Source: Harmothoe impar
Lineage: Eukaryota; Annelida; Polychaeta; Phyllodocida; Polynoidae
Assembly (NCBI GenBank): GCA_947462335.1
Contig: OX381704.1
Span: forward strand, 122,074,065 to 122,138,064
DNA: 64,000 bases
Direction: 5' to 3'
A model generated the notes under the pieces. That model searched no databases. It was not told the DNA's origin and saw only the letters and a program-made list of their open reading frames with translations. How positions within the stretch are numbered: position 1 is the first letter of the stretch; every line of letters starts with the position of its first letter. Shown here piece after piece: positions 9,518-20,421 of this stretch. The translations under genes and the position numbers were made by a program.

Positions 9518-12441
9518 CACCTTCAACATCAGTAGGTGCGTGATGCCAGGATCACGTCTGCTGACGTCTGGAGGGCCGGGTCATGCACGGCACCTTGGGA
9601 GAGGAGCAGCTTATACAAGGCCTCACTGTAGTCATTGTGCAGTCTCCAGGTGGCACTAGTGTCTGTATAGAGTCTACTGAGCAGCGGTAACTGAGTTGGA
9701 GGCAGAAGGGATGTTTACAATCTCTGATTTGGCTGGTACCCATCATGGTTTAGCTGTCAGGCAGGTAGTTACTAGTAAGGGTTTTCCTATATACAGCTAA
9801 TCACAGTCATGCAGTAAGCCAATCACTGACTACAATGCACAGTATTTCAATGCTATAGTGTGTCTATGTTGATCTACTGCCTCAACAGAGATCTGCCTTG
9901 TGAAGATTAAGTGGAGAGCGCTGAAATTGTAATGATTACAGGCAGGTAGGTCCTAGTTTTTCTAAATATCCGGGGTTTTCTATATATAGTCAATCAGAGC
10001 AATGACAATCATTGACATTAGTGGTCTACCCACTCAACAGAGATCTGCCTTGTAAGTAAGAGGGACCAAGTGGGGAGTGCTGCAGTCTTAATATCTGTGT
10101 ATATACCTCAGTGCCCCCTACAGTGTAGAGGCAGCACTAGTAGTTGTAGATGGCTGGTGTCATAGACTACTGATTGGTCCCTGAGTCAGCCATGACTGGG
10201 AGCCATCACACTCTATACATCTCATGCCATGCTTCATGTACCATGTTGAATAACTCCTGCAGCCCAGAGATACCTGATGTGTCGATTGCTGTGATTGGTC
10301 CAGCCAAATATGGTATGAAGACATGTGACCTTTATTGATTTATTTAACGTTAATGTGAGAATATTGGAAAAGACAACACCAGATTTTAACCAAAATCAGG
10401 CAGAAGGGAAAACAACAGATGTGACCCTGCGGTGCTTTAGTACATTTGTAATCAGAAACACATGTGTTGGCGGTGCTCACTCAGATTTCGACATCTCCTT
10501 CTGTGTACCAGTGTGTAAACAGTGTAGGACTATGGTATATGCAGCGAGAAATCGTGACTTTTTGATGATCAAGTTGTGTTTACATTGGATTTAGCTGAGT
10601 CCCCATAACATTGTCTGTAATGGCTTTGTTTGCAAGAGATTCACAGGATAATTATCTTTCAAATAGTGCATATTACAATTGAGGATTTTGAGATGATATC
10701 CATGCATTTGTCAGGTGCGCTTCAAAAAGTCTCAACAACTTTTTCAGGAACTTGATCAGTGACCATTTCTTGCTGCATATGTCTCAAGATGAAGTCGGCT
10801 GCTGTTGAGTTTCTGATCTGATGCGTTTGTGAGCAACAGGATCCCCCTGTTTAGCGCATACACAGTTTCAGTTGCACTTTCCATATTCCCTTCCGAATGT
10901 AAGCTTCAATAGGATAACCAGGTTGTGAGACTAACATTAACAAGGTGGCCGTCCCGCTTATCACAGCCATCCTGGAGGCCGCACAGGGACTGTTGGTTCT
11001 TACACAATTATCATACATTAGGGGGAGGGATCGGCAGAAACTGTGAGTGACGAAACCAGAGAAGTACAAAGATTTCTTGTCGGACAACATAAGGGTTCAA
11101 TGTGTGATGCATCTGCTAAGATTGGCAACCTACTTTTGGATCCAATAGTAGATGATGTTATACAAAGTTACTATCTGACTAAAACAACAAATTCATCTGA
11201 AAAGCATGAATCTACTGAGTGCCATGAACCCCTTCTGTTATGTGTCATCGGGCCCCCTCTGCTTCCTCATACATTTGTAGAGAGACCCACAGTGAGATGC
11301 ATCCAAATAGTATTACTCCATGTCCAGTCCATGCCTTAGCCGACTCATAGACAACCATCAGTGTTGAGGCAGCATTCTGATTTGCCAATTCTCTGCTCTC
11401 TCCTATCTCTGTTCTGATTACTCTCTCTTTCTCTGCCACAAGAGAGAAGAGCAGATAAATTTTCCTGAGGGATTGATAAATTCCTCTTTATAAAGCTTTC
11501 ATTAAAGGTACACCAGTATTCAAACATTTGTAAGAACTAAAGTAAGAGGTTGGGGAAGAGATACAGGTTCTGATCTGCACAGGCAACCAGAGAAATAGTC
11601 ATGCTGATCTGTGTGAGTGGTTCTCTGGTTGTGAATCCAATATGACACCTGGACTCATCCACTATACATGTGTGGGCGACAGACAGGGGACTCTCTGTAT
11701 AAATTATCTATACTGGTATTATGGGGTCTCATATACTGGCAGTTATCAGGTATCTACATTTTACAAGTAGTGTATGCTATAATGTCTGGTTAGATGGAGG
11801 GAATGAAGGTCTGAGAGTCAAGGATAGAGGCTCTCTGAATGTTGAACTTGACTCTTAAAACCTCTGAGAATATACATTATCTGATAAATGCTCAGAGCAA
11901 ACATAAACTAAAATATCCCTGTATAAGGAGAGATTTGGGAAACTTCTATGACACAAAGAATTTGTCATGTGGCAATTTTGGGTTTTATGCACATAGAAGA
12001 AGAGAGATTTTTGTGATTCCTGACATCAGAAACGAAGCATCCTCCTTGTGTGTTATAAGGCACTGACAGAGTGTCCCGTATCATGTCAGGATGAGGAAGG
12101 TCTATACAATAGTATTCTGCATAAACAGCAGATCACCTTTGTTGTACAGTGGTTTATACTGTTATGGCCCACTTTGCTCTCTACATCCACACAGCATAGA
12201 ACTGTGCTGATGTTTCTGTCTAAAGCTCACCTTACTATTTGGCACCAAGGTAGTTTTTTACCCCCCTACTCAGACTTAGTCCCAACTAATATTATCTACA
12301 GGTATGCTGATGAAGTAGGAAGAATTATACATGATTAGATAGTCAACATTCCCGTAATCCCTGAGTGAATCATTAAGTAATGATAATGGTGTTTAATATA
12401 AACCTAGATCTAAATGCTACAAGCACCTGCTGCATTCCATC

Positions 12442-12518
12442 TGACACCTGAGTTGCCTGTCCTGTATTTCACGCTGGCCGCAGGCCTAGTGAAATACAGG
12501 ACAGGCAACTCGAGTGAC
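12442..12518. repeat. Foldback, 23-bp perfect arms
   Basis: GAGTTGCCTGTCCTGTATTTCAC-type arms at 12450-12472 and 12489-12511 are exact reverse complements around a 16-nt loop. Outer TGACA...TGACA phrases extend the symmetry imperfectly. It is followed by GAGTGACATAACCACTGACG and GTCACTTTTGAGTGAC, further short inverted pieces, so the whole 12.44-12.56 kb patch looks like the end of a foldback element private to unit B. Confidence 0.8.
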
Positions 12519-12599
12519 ATAACCACTGACGAGGTCACTTTTGAGTGACGCTCTGTGTTTATTTCAGGGTTTATTGGTGTAAAATAGATCTACAGTCCA

Positions 12600-12800
12600 T
12601 GTTTGGTTACTTCCGCGGAGTTTGTTTACTTCTGTGGTGCCGCCATTTTGAATTCCGCGCCGGTCACGTCACCTCGGGAGCGTGGCAACTCCATGGCAAC
12701 CCCATGGCAACCCCATGGCAACCCCTAGGAGCGTGCAATGCAGCTACAGCGTGCAATACGGCCGAGGGTTATTGCACGCTGTACTGGCATACGGCCCTCC
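12600..12800. repeat. GC-rich patch: YY1-like, CRE-like and RFX-half-site motifs, plus a hairpin
   Basis: GCCGCCATTTTG (about 12640) matches the YY1 consensus on the minus strand. GGTCACGTCACC is CRE-like. CCATGGCAAC occurs as three tandem copies at about 12690-12722, each an X-box half-site. AGCGTGCAAT (12748-12757) and ATTGCACGCT (12771-12780) form a hairpin around a 13-nt loop. The patch is GC-rich relative to its surroundings and is not seen in units A or C. It could be a transposon end or a CpG-type promoter. No coding frame is supported. Confidence 0.45.
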
Positions 12801-13731
12801 CATAGGTTTAACCTTGATAGATCGTATTCACCATGAAATAAGATATGTTACATGCCATTTGACTTTCTCCAAGCTGAAAGACTTTCTCCAAGCTAAAAAT
12901 TAGCAGAAAAACACTCCCCTCCTACATTGGCCTCGATGCATAACTCCCTCGGCGACTCTGTCTTCATGATAGAGAGTTAGACATTAGGGTGGTTGAAAGT
13001 GAGAAAGTTTCACAAAGAAAAGTGATATCCAAGCTCATATGATATTGCATAGGGACATCATTTCACAGTCTTCAAGGTCATGCAAAAATGTCCGAAGATT
13101 GTATGACATTGTGCTGCATCATATTATGTTCTGTTAGTCCTGGTCTAAATGTAATCAGAGCAGATATACTAATTACTCTCATCATCATTTGTATCATTAT
13201 TATTTTCAACATATATATTCACTGTAAACAAATACGTGTGATTGCAGCAATTGCTATCCTAGTGCTAGGTGTGTCATATTACATAACTGCTGCTGTGTCA
13301 GCATGTACACTGTACACCCACTTAACACCTGAATAGCATCACACAATAAGGTAACATCAGCAACGCGCTCACCCTGTCTGCACTTATACCAGCTCAGCCT
13401 GACTTACAGGGAATCTTCTTAACACAAGAATTTCCTCCGTTCTACACAACAACACTTCTATCAGACTTCCTGCCCATTTGAAAGAGTTAATTCCCTTATA
13501 GAGATTATGAAGTTTATACTTTTTCCAGCTGACTGTATGCCAACACCTTTTTTCATTAACCTAGGACAAAGGAAGATGTTTACTCTGCTACAAAACAATT
13601 GGTGAATTAGACTTAAATATCTATTGCAGCTTGTCACAACTATGTCAGGGTCCTGGTAGTACCTGATACATCATACTGTGGGCTTTACATTGTGATGTTG
13701 TTGTATCAGCAGCAATGTCAGGTAAACTACT

Positions 13732-13992
13732 ATGGCGAGCACGGTGGGGCCGATGGCAATGATAGGGACACCTAGAGGTGCGCCATGGAGGATCCACCGG
13801 CCCCAGCGTGCTACTTATCCGGTGCAGAGCACGGCGCTCAGGGAATTGCCACTAGCGGGTGCCAGGCATCCTTGTGTCTGGTGCAGACGTAATTATAAGG
13901 GGCTGCACGGACACAAATGGCGGTTCAAGATAGGAACTCAAAACATCAGCACCAAGACCTTAGCTGGTGTGGGTGGACATATGCCCAAGTAA
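13732..13992 (+). pseudogene. Possible fragment of a LINE-type ORF (weak)
   Basis: An 86-codon frame in a GC-rich insertion private to unit B. Near its end it reads FKIGTQNISTKTLAG, which resembles the start of the apurinic-type endonuclease domain of non-LTR retrotransposons (usual form K-I-G-T-W-N-V/I-x-T). It is preceded by a C-x2-C pair. The frame then stops. The W-to-Q change and the immediate stop argue for a dead fragment at best. Short direct repeats (CTACTATGGCG and TTTATGGCGGAAGC) lie at the borders. A chance frame is a real alternative. Confidence 0.22.
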
Positions 13993-14049
13993 TACAGTGA
14001 ATCATTAATCATACTTGACGTTCTGTGATTCCTTATAGTTTATGGCGGA

Positions 14050-14420
14050 AGCTATACTATATATAGGTGTTGACACAACGTCCCCTCACCCTGTCCTGCC
14101 TCGTGCGTCTAAAGTGACCTTCTAAAAACTACTGCACTGCCAATGCCTACCCAAGCCTCTAAAGCTGGTAAATAGACCCTGCCTCTGTCACACACCTGCA
14201 CTCTAATCTGGGCACTGAGGGCATTAAGGCAGGTGTAGTGCAAGGGGGAGAGCAGGGGGAGGGGGTGTAGGGTATGGTAGGCTGGGGTGCAGGGAGCGGG
14301 AATGGATATAGAGGGGGGGGGGGTGATACACGACCACATCTGTCAAGTACCTACACTGTGAATTGCGTCAATAAGGTGTAGTGTATGTGGACGGGGAGGG
14401 CAGGTTGCTCGATTATAGGG
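14050..14420. repeat. G-rich internal repeats and satellite seed segment, unit B
   Basis: Counterpart of 4.77-5.42 kb. ACACAACGTCCCCTCACCCT leads into AAGTGACCTTCTAAAAACTA, CTGCACTGCCAATGCC, the single-copy relative of the 41-bp satellite monomer. Then ACTCTAATCTGGGCACTGAG with GGCATTAAGG and a run of G near 14305-14320 follow. Only about two sub-repeats are present, against four in A. Confidence 0.65.
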
Positions 14421-15384
14421 TGGAAGCGAGGTGAATGGTGGGGCTTGAAGTGAAACGGGTCGTGCAAAGTAATTGTTGGAGGAGAGAGTGGTAGAAAGAA
14501 ATTGAGGCAGTTAGACATCAGCAATGTTAAGGTACTGCTCATGCATATTACTGTTATTAGAAGAAGATGGACCCTAATCTGTTGTAACCAAACAGGGTTC
14601 CACCCAGCCAGGGTCCAAAACTGCCATGGTCCCAATGTACAAGGGTCTTAATATGCCAGTGTCAAAATCTCCAAGCGTCCCGATCTCTGATGATAATGTG
14701 ATGATAATGTGAAGAAGCAGAATGGTTTGGAATGGCAGATGGTAAATGAACAGAAGGAGAGGGGAAGACGTAAATGGTGGGGCAAGGAGGATCAGGGCAC
14801 GGCGATATGAACACAGTTGAAATATGAGAGGGCCTGGTAATATAAAGCAGATCAAGACAACAGATTGACCTTGGTAAGGCAGGTAGGAGAGGTAGTGGGG
14901 GCTCCAGTGTTGGTGCACAGATCAGGTGAGGGGCTGGTGTAGGGGGAGACGGTACCCAGCTGGGTGTGTGGGTACAGTTAGGGCTGCTACAGGGAGGCAA
15001 GGATAGCTACATGTAGACACAGAGATAGGGAGGTAGAGGCAGGAGAGGGAGGGGGGTAGGGAGGAGTTGTCCAGGTAGACACAGAGATAGGTAGGTAGAG
15101 GCAGGAGAGGGAGGAGAGTAGGGAGAACAAGTTAGTGCAGGGCAGAGGTTATAAGACCTGGGAAGCTGCTTCAGTGTACAAGGTTAGGTAGATATAGTAT
15201 GGCACCACAGTGAAGGAAGGAAGAGGAGAAATGTAGAAAGTGTACGGCATGTGAAGATGGGTGTGCAGGTAGTGGGAACAAACACCAGGGTCAGGTGGTA
15301 AGGTTGGATGTGAGGCACTCTCAGACCCCTTCCCTATAGCAGGGGTAAGGTAACAATATGGGTGAGCAGAAAGGGGTGGGGGAT

Positions 15385-15515
15385 TCTACACTGAGTGACA
15401 GACTACCTCCTAATGGCCGCCTCCACTAGAGCCGCTCAGGAGGCTATAAATAGGGTCAGCAGGTGGCAGCAGCAGACCCAGCCTCTGTCTCACACTTCTC
15501 TCTGTGTGCTGGAGG
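15385..15515 (+). promoter_or_regulatory. Conserved TATA plus CTCF-like block, unit B
   Basis: TATAAATA at 15445-15452 and TCAGCAGGTGGCAGC at 15456-15470, same 11-bp spacing as in A and C. Upstream AATGGCCGCCTCC and GAGCCGCTCAGGAGGC, and downstream CCAGCCTCTGTCTCACACTT, match the other units. The block is better conserved than the DNA between the G-rich tract and itself. Confidence 0.5.
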
Positions 15516-16573
15516 TGACAAGGTGGGGGGGAAATTAACTGTAAGTAGTGGCACACAGGATAGTATGGTAGGGGAATGGTCGGCCTCAGTGCTCATTGCA
15601 GGAGGGTTAGCACTGTGCAAAATTAGGGCTAGAGGTATATAGGAAATGTTAAACATTGTGAGATGGACAGAGACAGACAAAGCTAGAGAGACAGAGAGAT
15701 AGAGAATGGGGTGTGTGGATATGTATAGAGAGGGGCTTGCAGACATATATAGTTATAGCCCTTACCTTAGTCATACAGACAGAGAACAGGCCATGACAGG
15801 GAAGAGATAGTAAGATGGAGGGGAAGTCTGATATAAGGTACCACTAAGACCTACATGATAATGGATTGGGCACCTTTGTCACCTCAGTAGGGGAAGGCGA
15901 GACAGAGATACATGGCAGCCTACTGCATCACAGCTTAAGAGTGAGGGAAGATAACTTCAACGTTCAATCACCAAAAGTGGATGTTCTCAATTTCACATTG
16001 GGCCAGGAAAATGTTACATTTTAGTAACAGAAACTATGATGGGTGAAGCATCTCGGTCTATGCTGTCTAGACTGACACTGACTGTTAACAAGCAAAACAT
16101 ACCCCTCCACAGATACACTGTCTATATAGAGGATGCTATTATGATGAAACCAATGCAGTATATAGATAGTATTTGTGGCGTCGGGAGGGTGATGTTGGGG
16201 GGTGTACATGTGTGTAGGGGGGTGAACGTGACATTGTTGATGTGGGCAGAGACTGTCAGCCAGGTGCTTGTTCCACCTCTGTTATAATGTTTTCTAACAC
16301 AGTAACTGTGTGATTAACTCTGTAAACTATATGCCTATATACAAGCATAAGTCTTGAAGGTACAACAGTATTCATATACATTGGCAATGAAGCTTAGCCA
16401 TTGCAACTATAGTGACTTATTTCAGGGTGAATAGAGCAGGCCAATTGATCTAGGCAAATCTCACCCCCCATCCAATAAGGTGATGAGATGATTTAGACAT
16501 TCCCATCACACAAAGGCAGTCCAATTAAAGATGAACAATGCATTAATAGAATTTGGTGGTTGGCGGGTCCTCA

Positions 16574-16605
16574 AGTCGATATCTGCTGTTCAGCAGATAT
16601 CGACT
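16574..16605. repeat. Perfect 15-bp hairpin with TT loop
   Basis: AGTCGATATCTGCTG (16574-16588), TT, CAGCAGATATCGACT (16591-16605). Perfect arms with a two-base spacer would form a cruciform or a tight hairpin. No element around it is recognised. It lies at the start of an AT-rich stretch, 16.6-17.6 kb, that has little counterpart in A or C. Confidence 0.9.
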
Positions 16606-16965
16606 GTAAATTGTCAAAAGGTTTAAAAATGAAATGGGGTATCAAATGAGGATATAATGCACATTTCAAGGACCTTTGTAGATCCCCCTTCAGCGCCCCA
16701 CAGGGTGGAGTCCTTGGAAATGGAATTGGGTCATGTTGCCAAGGGCTACTCTGAGTTGTTGAGGTCGGCGCTTCCGATAGGGCTGGTAAAGCGCTATTTT
16801 ACATCATTTCAAAGTGAAAACTGCCTAAATTCAAAGCCTATGCATCAGGTTACCTGTAGAATCTTGTTTTACTTCTTAATTTGTGATGCCACTTCCATTT
16901 ATGCTGTAGACTAATCAGGACGCCCTGTTTTTAGTGATTGACAACGTCAGATATTACTTGACGAC

Positions 16966-17331
16966 ATCAAATATCAATCTGATATTTGATACCTTGATAT
17001 TTGATTCAAAACCATATTTAGTGGGATAAACCCAGATACTCTGACAGGCTATATATCACAACTCATTAAACTTGTTAAAATGGAGGCTATCTTATATATT
17101 AGTATTTGAATTGTAATTCATGAGAAGATTTTGAAAATTTTAACGCTAGATTATTAAATTACTGGCCCGATTTTAATACTTTATTTTTCTACAGAAGGAG
17201 TCTGCAACATTTCTAAAAAAAGAGATAACTCGAAAGAACTGGGTTAATAAAATTGAAAAATGTCAAAAAGGACTGCATGATGCACCAATGAGGCATTAAG
17301 ATACTCACCGGCATTGTATTAGTGCATCATG
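16966..17331. repeat. AT-rich stretch with two inverted repeats
   Basis: ATCAAATATCA (16966-16976) and TGATATTTGAT (16980-16990) are perfect inverted arms around 3 nt; a third copy, TTGATATTTGAT, follows at about 16994. CATGATGCAC (17275-17284) and GTGCATCATG (17322-17331) are perfect arms around a 37-nt loop. The region has no coding potential and is probably remnants of small AT-rich transposons. Confidence 0.6.
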
Positions 17332-17743
17332 ATGACATAATATCAACATCTAATAATTCAAATCAACAGACATATTTCCCAAAGACGACCGATCACACAA
17401 ATCATTTTGGCAGAATTAACTTCAATGGCTTTTAATTCACTGGACCCTTCCATGAAATTAAATTTTTATTTAATCCTTTCCCATTAATTTCAAACATTTT
17501 AGCCGACGTGGTTAAAGACATAAAGAAGAGGGGAAGTTTTCCTGATTCAAGTTAATTAGGACTTAGCTGCCAGCCTTTGGGGCTTTGGTGATCACTTTTG
17601 TCTTCACTGCGGTGCATGCAGAATATTCAAATGGACAATGTATTTCATGTATATGTTAACCTACTGTAGGTAAACTCTATATAGTGTAGTATTAGTGTGT
17701 AGAGAGAGATGAATCTGCTGCATGTGCGCTGTACAACCTACAA

Positions 17744-17956
17744 CTACTGTAAAACCTTGCAAATTAGCCAGGGCTAGTACATAATTCAGATCGGTAGTGT
17801 GGCTTATAGGATGGCCCAGGTTCAGGTGCAGCGTGTACGCCAGTATTTGCTACTATGGTACAGTACTAAAAGTCACCATAACCAGATCTCTGGTGAGGCC
17901 AAATTTGGGGTGTGGCTTATAAGCGAGTTAGGCTTATAGATAAGGTTTTACGGTAG
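17744..17956. mobile_element. TIR MITE of ~213 bp, CTACTGTAAAACCTT ends
   Basis: CTACTGTAAAACCTT (17744-17758) and AAGGTTTTACGGTAG (17942-17956) are inverted with one mismatch. Inside are GTGTGGCTTATAGGATGG and GTGTGGCTTATAAGCGAG. The 'GTGGCTTATA...CGGTA' layout is the kind seen in widespread short TA-targeted MITEs of aquatic animals, and TA next to each end fits a TA target duplication. No transposase. Confidence 0.75.
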
Positions 17957-18452
17957 CTGCAGTAGTAATGGTAGCTGGCAGTCACTGTGTATTGTAGGTA
18001 GGGCTGACAGCTCCAGGCTTCAATTGACATTTCCTGAAGATTAAATGAAGTCAATGAAGTGAAATGTAGCCAGTGCAAATCACTGTGCACACTTCTATTA
18101 ACTTCTTTTAGTTTTAATATCTATTTATTTACTTTGCTTTGCAAAATGTTAGCTCTTGTACAAACATGTACAACCATAGCTGCAATGATTTGTTTCCTTG
18201 TAAAGCCATGAAGACAATAGTAAATGTGTCCAGTACATTTGATAGTTGAGGGTGGTTACCCACTCATTTCCATTCACATTATTTCTGAATGTACTTCTAG
18301 GTCCTGAAAGAAAAGAGTCTTTACCTTTTGGTCTCTAATGTGAGCCTTCCAGACGGTCAAAGCTTGTTCTCTTATTGCCCCATTGGACCCACTGACACAG
18401 TTATGAGGGAATCAAACTTAATGGCCAATAAAACTGATAATCTGATGGATAA

Positions 18453-18549
18453 TTAAAGGGGCATTCTCACCACTCGCACTTACCACATAGCAGACTAGAA
18501 CAGTACTAGAATTGTGAGTGGGAAACGGTCGGTGAGAATGCCACTTTAA
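18453..18549. mobile_element. 97-bp mini-MITE with TTAA ends
   Basis: TTAAAGGGGCATTCTCACC (18453-18471) and GGTGAGAATGCCACTTTAA (18531-18549) are inverted with one mismatch, each bounded by TTAA. The equivalent position in unit C (near 60.78 kb, after AAAACTGATAATCT) lacks it, so this is a B-specific insertion. TTAA borders suggest mobilisation by a piggyBac- or Kolobok-like transposase supplied in trans. Confidence 0.7.
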
Positions 18550-19299
18550 AACCTGGTGATTCCATGTCAGCATAACTAGTCCCGAGGTCTCTTTCCCTTC
18601 CTGCATGTCACATGAAGCTGATCAGACGTCAGTAGGTGCGTGCTGCTGGGACCATGTCTGCTAATCTACCGTCTGGAGGGCCGGGTCATGCAAGGCACCT
18701 TGGGAGATGAGGAACCTCTACATAGCCACACTATCTATGATTTGTCTCCAGGTGTTCCCTCATCACCACAATCTCTGTTTGAGTCAGAAGCCATGATTAT
18801 ATCGTACAGTTCTACAGCGCCGACTCCCTTGTTGCTGAAGGCTGCCTGCTGGGTAGAAAGGCAGCCAGGTACAAGTAAGCTGACTACAATTTGTGGTAAA
18901 CTGAATCTGGGACCTGCTGGCGAAGCTCCCAACTGTTAGGTCATTATGGTCCACATTGATAACATCAATTAAGATATAGACAACACCTATCCTAAGTGCC
19001 ATTTACAGGCACTATCAATAAACTTTGTATCCTCTTGGTTACCACATTTACCACCAATTTTACAACTCACAGTGGGCACCCTTGAAGATAGCACGTGCTA
19101 TATCCTACGTTTTATTGCCCTGTTCATTCCTTTAAGACATTTGGTATCCAGTCCAGCTGTGAGATCATTAAGCAAGCCCTTTGTCGGCCTCGCCAGCAAG
19201 TCCCAGATTCAGTACACCACACATTGTTACCAATGTATATACAGCAGTGCCACCTACAGTGTAGAGACAACACTAGTAGTCTACTACTGATGTAGTGCT

Positions 19300-19570
19300 G
19301 ATTGGGCGCCCAGTCGCTGAGTCAGCCATGACTGGCATCCATCATGTGGCAGCTCTCACCTATAATGGTTACATTATGACACCTAGAGAGGACATTATGT
19401 AGACTACCATAGTCAGAGAGACTCATGACTGTAGGGACTGATGTTATGCTGATTGGTGTCTAGTCCCTGACTGACATCCACCATCTGGCCGCTCTCACCC
19501 ATAATGGGCACATTGTGACACCCAGAGCACATTACCTAAACATGACCTAGACTGTCATAGAGGCAGCAGC
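19300..19570. repeat. Local ~140-bp duplication with MARE/AP-1-like site
   Basis: CTGATTGG...CAGCTCTCACC...ATAATGG...CACATT...GACACC occurs twice (about 19303-19400 and 19450-19530). Units A (about 10.17 kb) and C (about 62.03 kb) have one copy. The first copy contains GCTGAGTCAGC (19316-19326), a palindromic MARE/AP-1-type site; A keeps CTGAGTCAGCCATGACTGG. No gene is seen. Confidence 0.5.
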
Positions 19571-20378
19571 CATGGTTTACTACTCCTAGACAGTGTCCTG
19601 AATATCTATGGGTTCCAAGTGCTTCGTGAACAATTATGAAACCTAAACCCTCATGTTGTACTAATGCAATGCTAAGTTAAAGAACCTCTGCATTAATTAC
19701 ATTGTATCAAGTTGAGCCACTAACCTCTAAACACATTAAATTATTGACACTTTGGTCAGAAAATCTAATTTCAATTTCTCTCCATTAACATTGGTGGGCT
19801 CATGATCAGCCTCTCACATTGACATTCACTGATTATTATCTTTTTCTTTTTAACCTTTTCTATCACACCTTTTCCATAAGAAGGTGCCCTATTGGCTCAT
19901 AATTGAAATACTTGTACCTTGCCTCTAATTGTCTGATGTGTCCATGGCTGTCATTGTTCAAGCCAAATATGGTCAAAAAGATGTCAGACCTGCCCAGGGG
20001 ATTTCTGCATGTATTTAACGTTAATGTGAGAATACCGGAAAACACAACACAGAATTTTAACCAGAACTAATGAGCTGGGATGGAAAACAGCAGATGTGAC
20101 TCTGTAAGCAGAGAAGATGTTTATTTTGTGGGCCACCCCCATCTAGCTTAAGGCATTCGGGATGGCACTTCTATTCACTCTATTGATAAACATGTGTGTG
20201 TACATTGTGTACAGACACATACAGTTCCGGCTGCGTCTCCTTTACTGCCTTTTCCTACACTTAATGTAAACTTAAACAGATAACCAGGTTGTGTAGACTA
20301 GCGTTAACAAGGTGTGCCATCTCGATGATCACAGCCCTGGAGGAGGTTATAAACACATCCTGGGGGCAGACAGGCTGT

Positions 20379-20391
20379 AATTACATAGTGG
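20379..20391 (+). other. Target-site duplication of the PLE, left copy
   Basis: AATTACATAGTGG, repeated exactly at 27372-27384. A preceding T is shared on both sides, so the duplication could be counted as 14 bp. Single copy at the empty paralogous site in unit C. Confidence 0.93.
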
Positions 20392-20421
20392 TCTGATAAA
20401 ATGCCTGGGTTCTCCCTGCAT
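20392..20421 (+). other. 30-bp PLE tail upstream of the 5' pseudo-LTR
   Basis: These 30 bases lie between the left target duplication and the start of the identical repeat. They are not present at the empty site in unit C and do not match the unit sequence. They resemble only loosely the bases just upstream of the 3' pseudo-LTR (ATAAA...CCC). PLEs are known for short extensions of about this size adjoining one pseudo-LTR. Confidence 0.7.

Larger units (their letters stand above)
2647..12350. repeat. Segmental duplication unit A (about 9.7 kb)
   Basis: First of three tandem copies. Blocks shared in order with B and C include the G-rich tract (4.87-6.2 kb), the TATA/CTCF-like block (6.37 and 6.61 kb), the 'GTTCAATCACCA...AGTAGATGTTCTCA' block (about 7.23 kb; B 15.96; C 59.3), 'GGGCCGGGTCATGCA' (about 9.57 kb; B 18.67; related in C 60.9), 'TTAACGTTAATGTGAGAATA' (about 10.34 kb; B 20.01; related in C 62.52), 'GATAACCAGGTTGTG' (10.91 kb; B 20.28; C 62.78) and 'GTTGTGAATCCAATA' (11.63 kb; related in B 28.09 and C 63.66). 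No host coding exon is recognisable; 2647-4860, 8290-9340 and 9520-12350 hold only this unit sequence. Unit limits are approximate. Confidence 0.8.

Noticed and set aside
10325..10594. 89-codon plus-strand frame
   Set aside because: The homologous stretches in B (20.0 kb) and C (62.5 kb) have stops and indels, so it is not under coding constraint.
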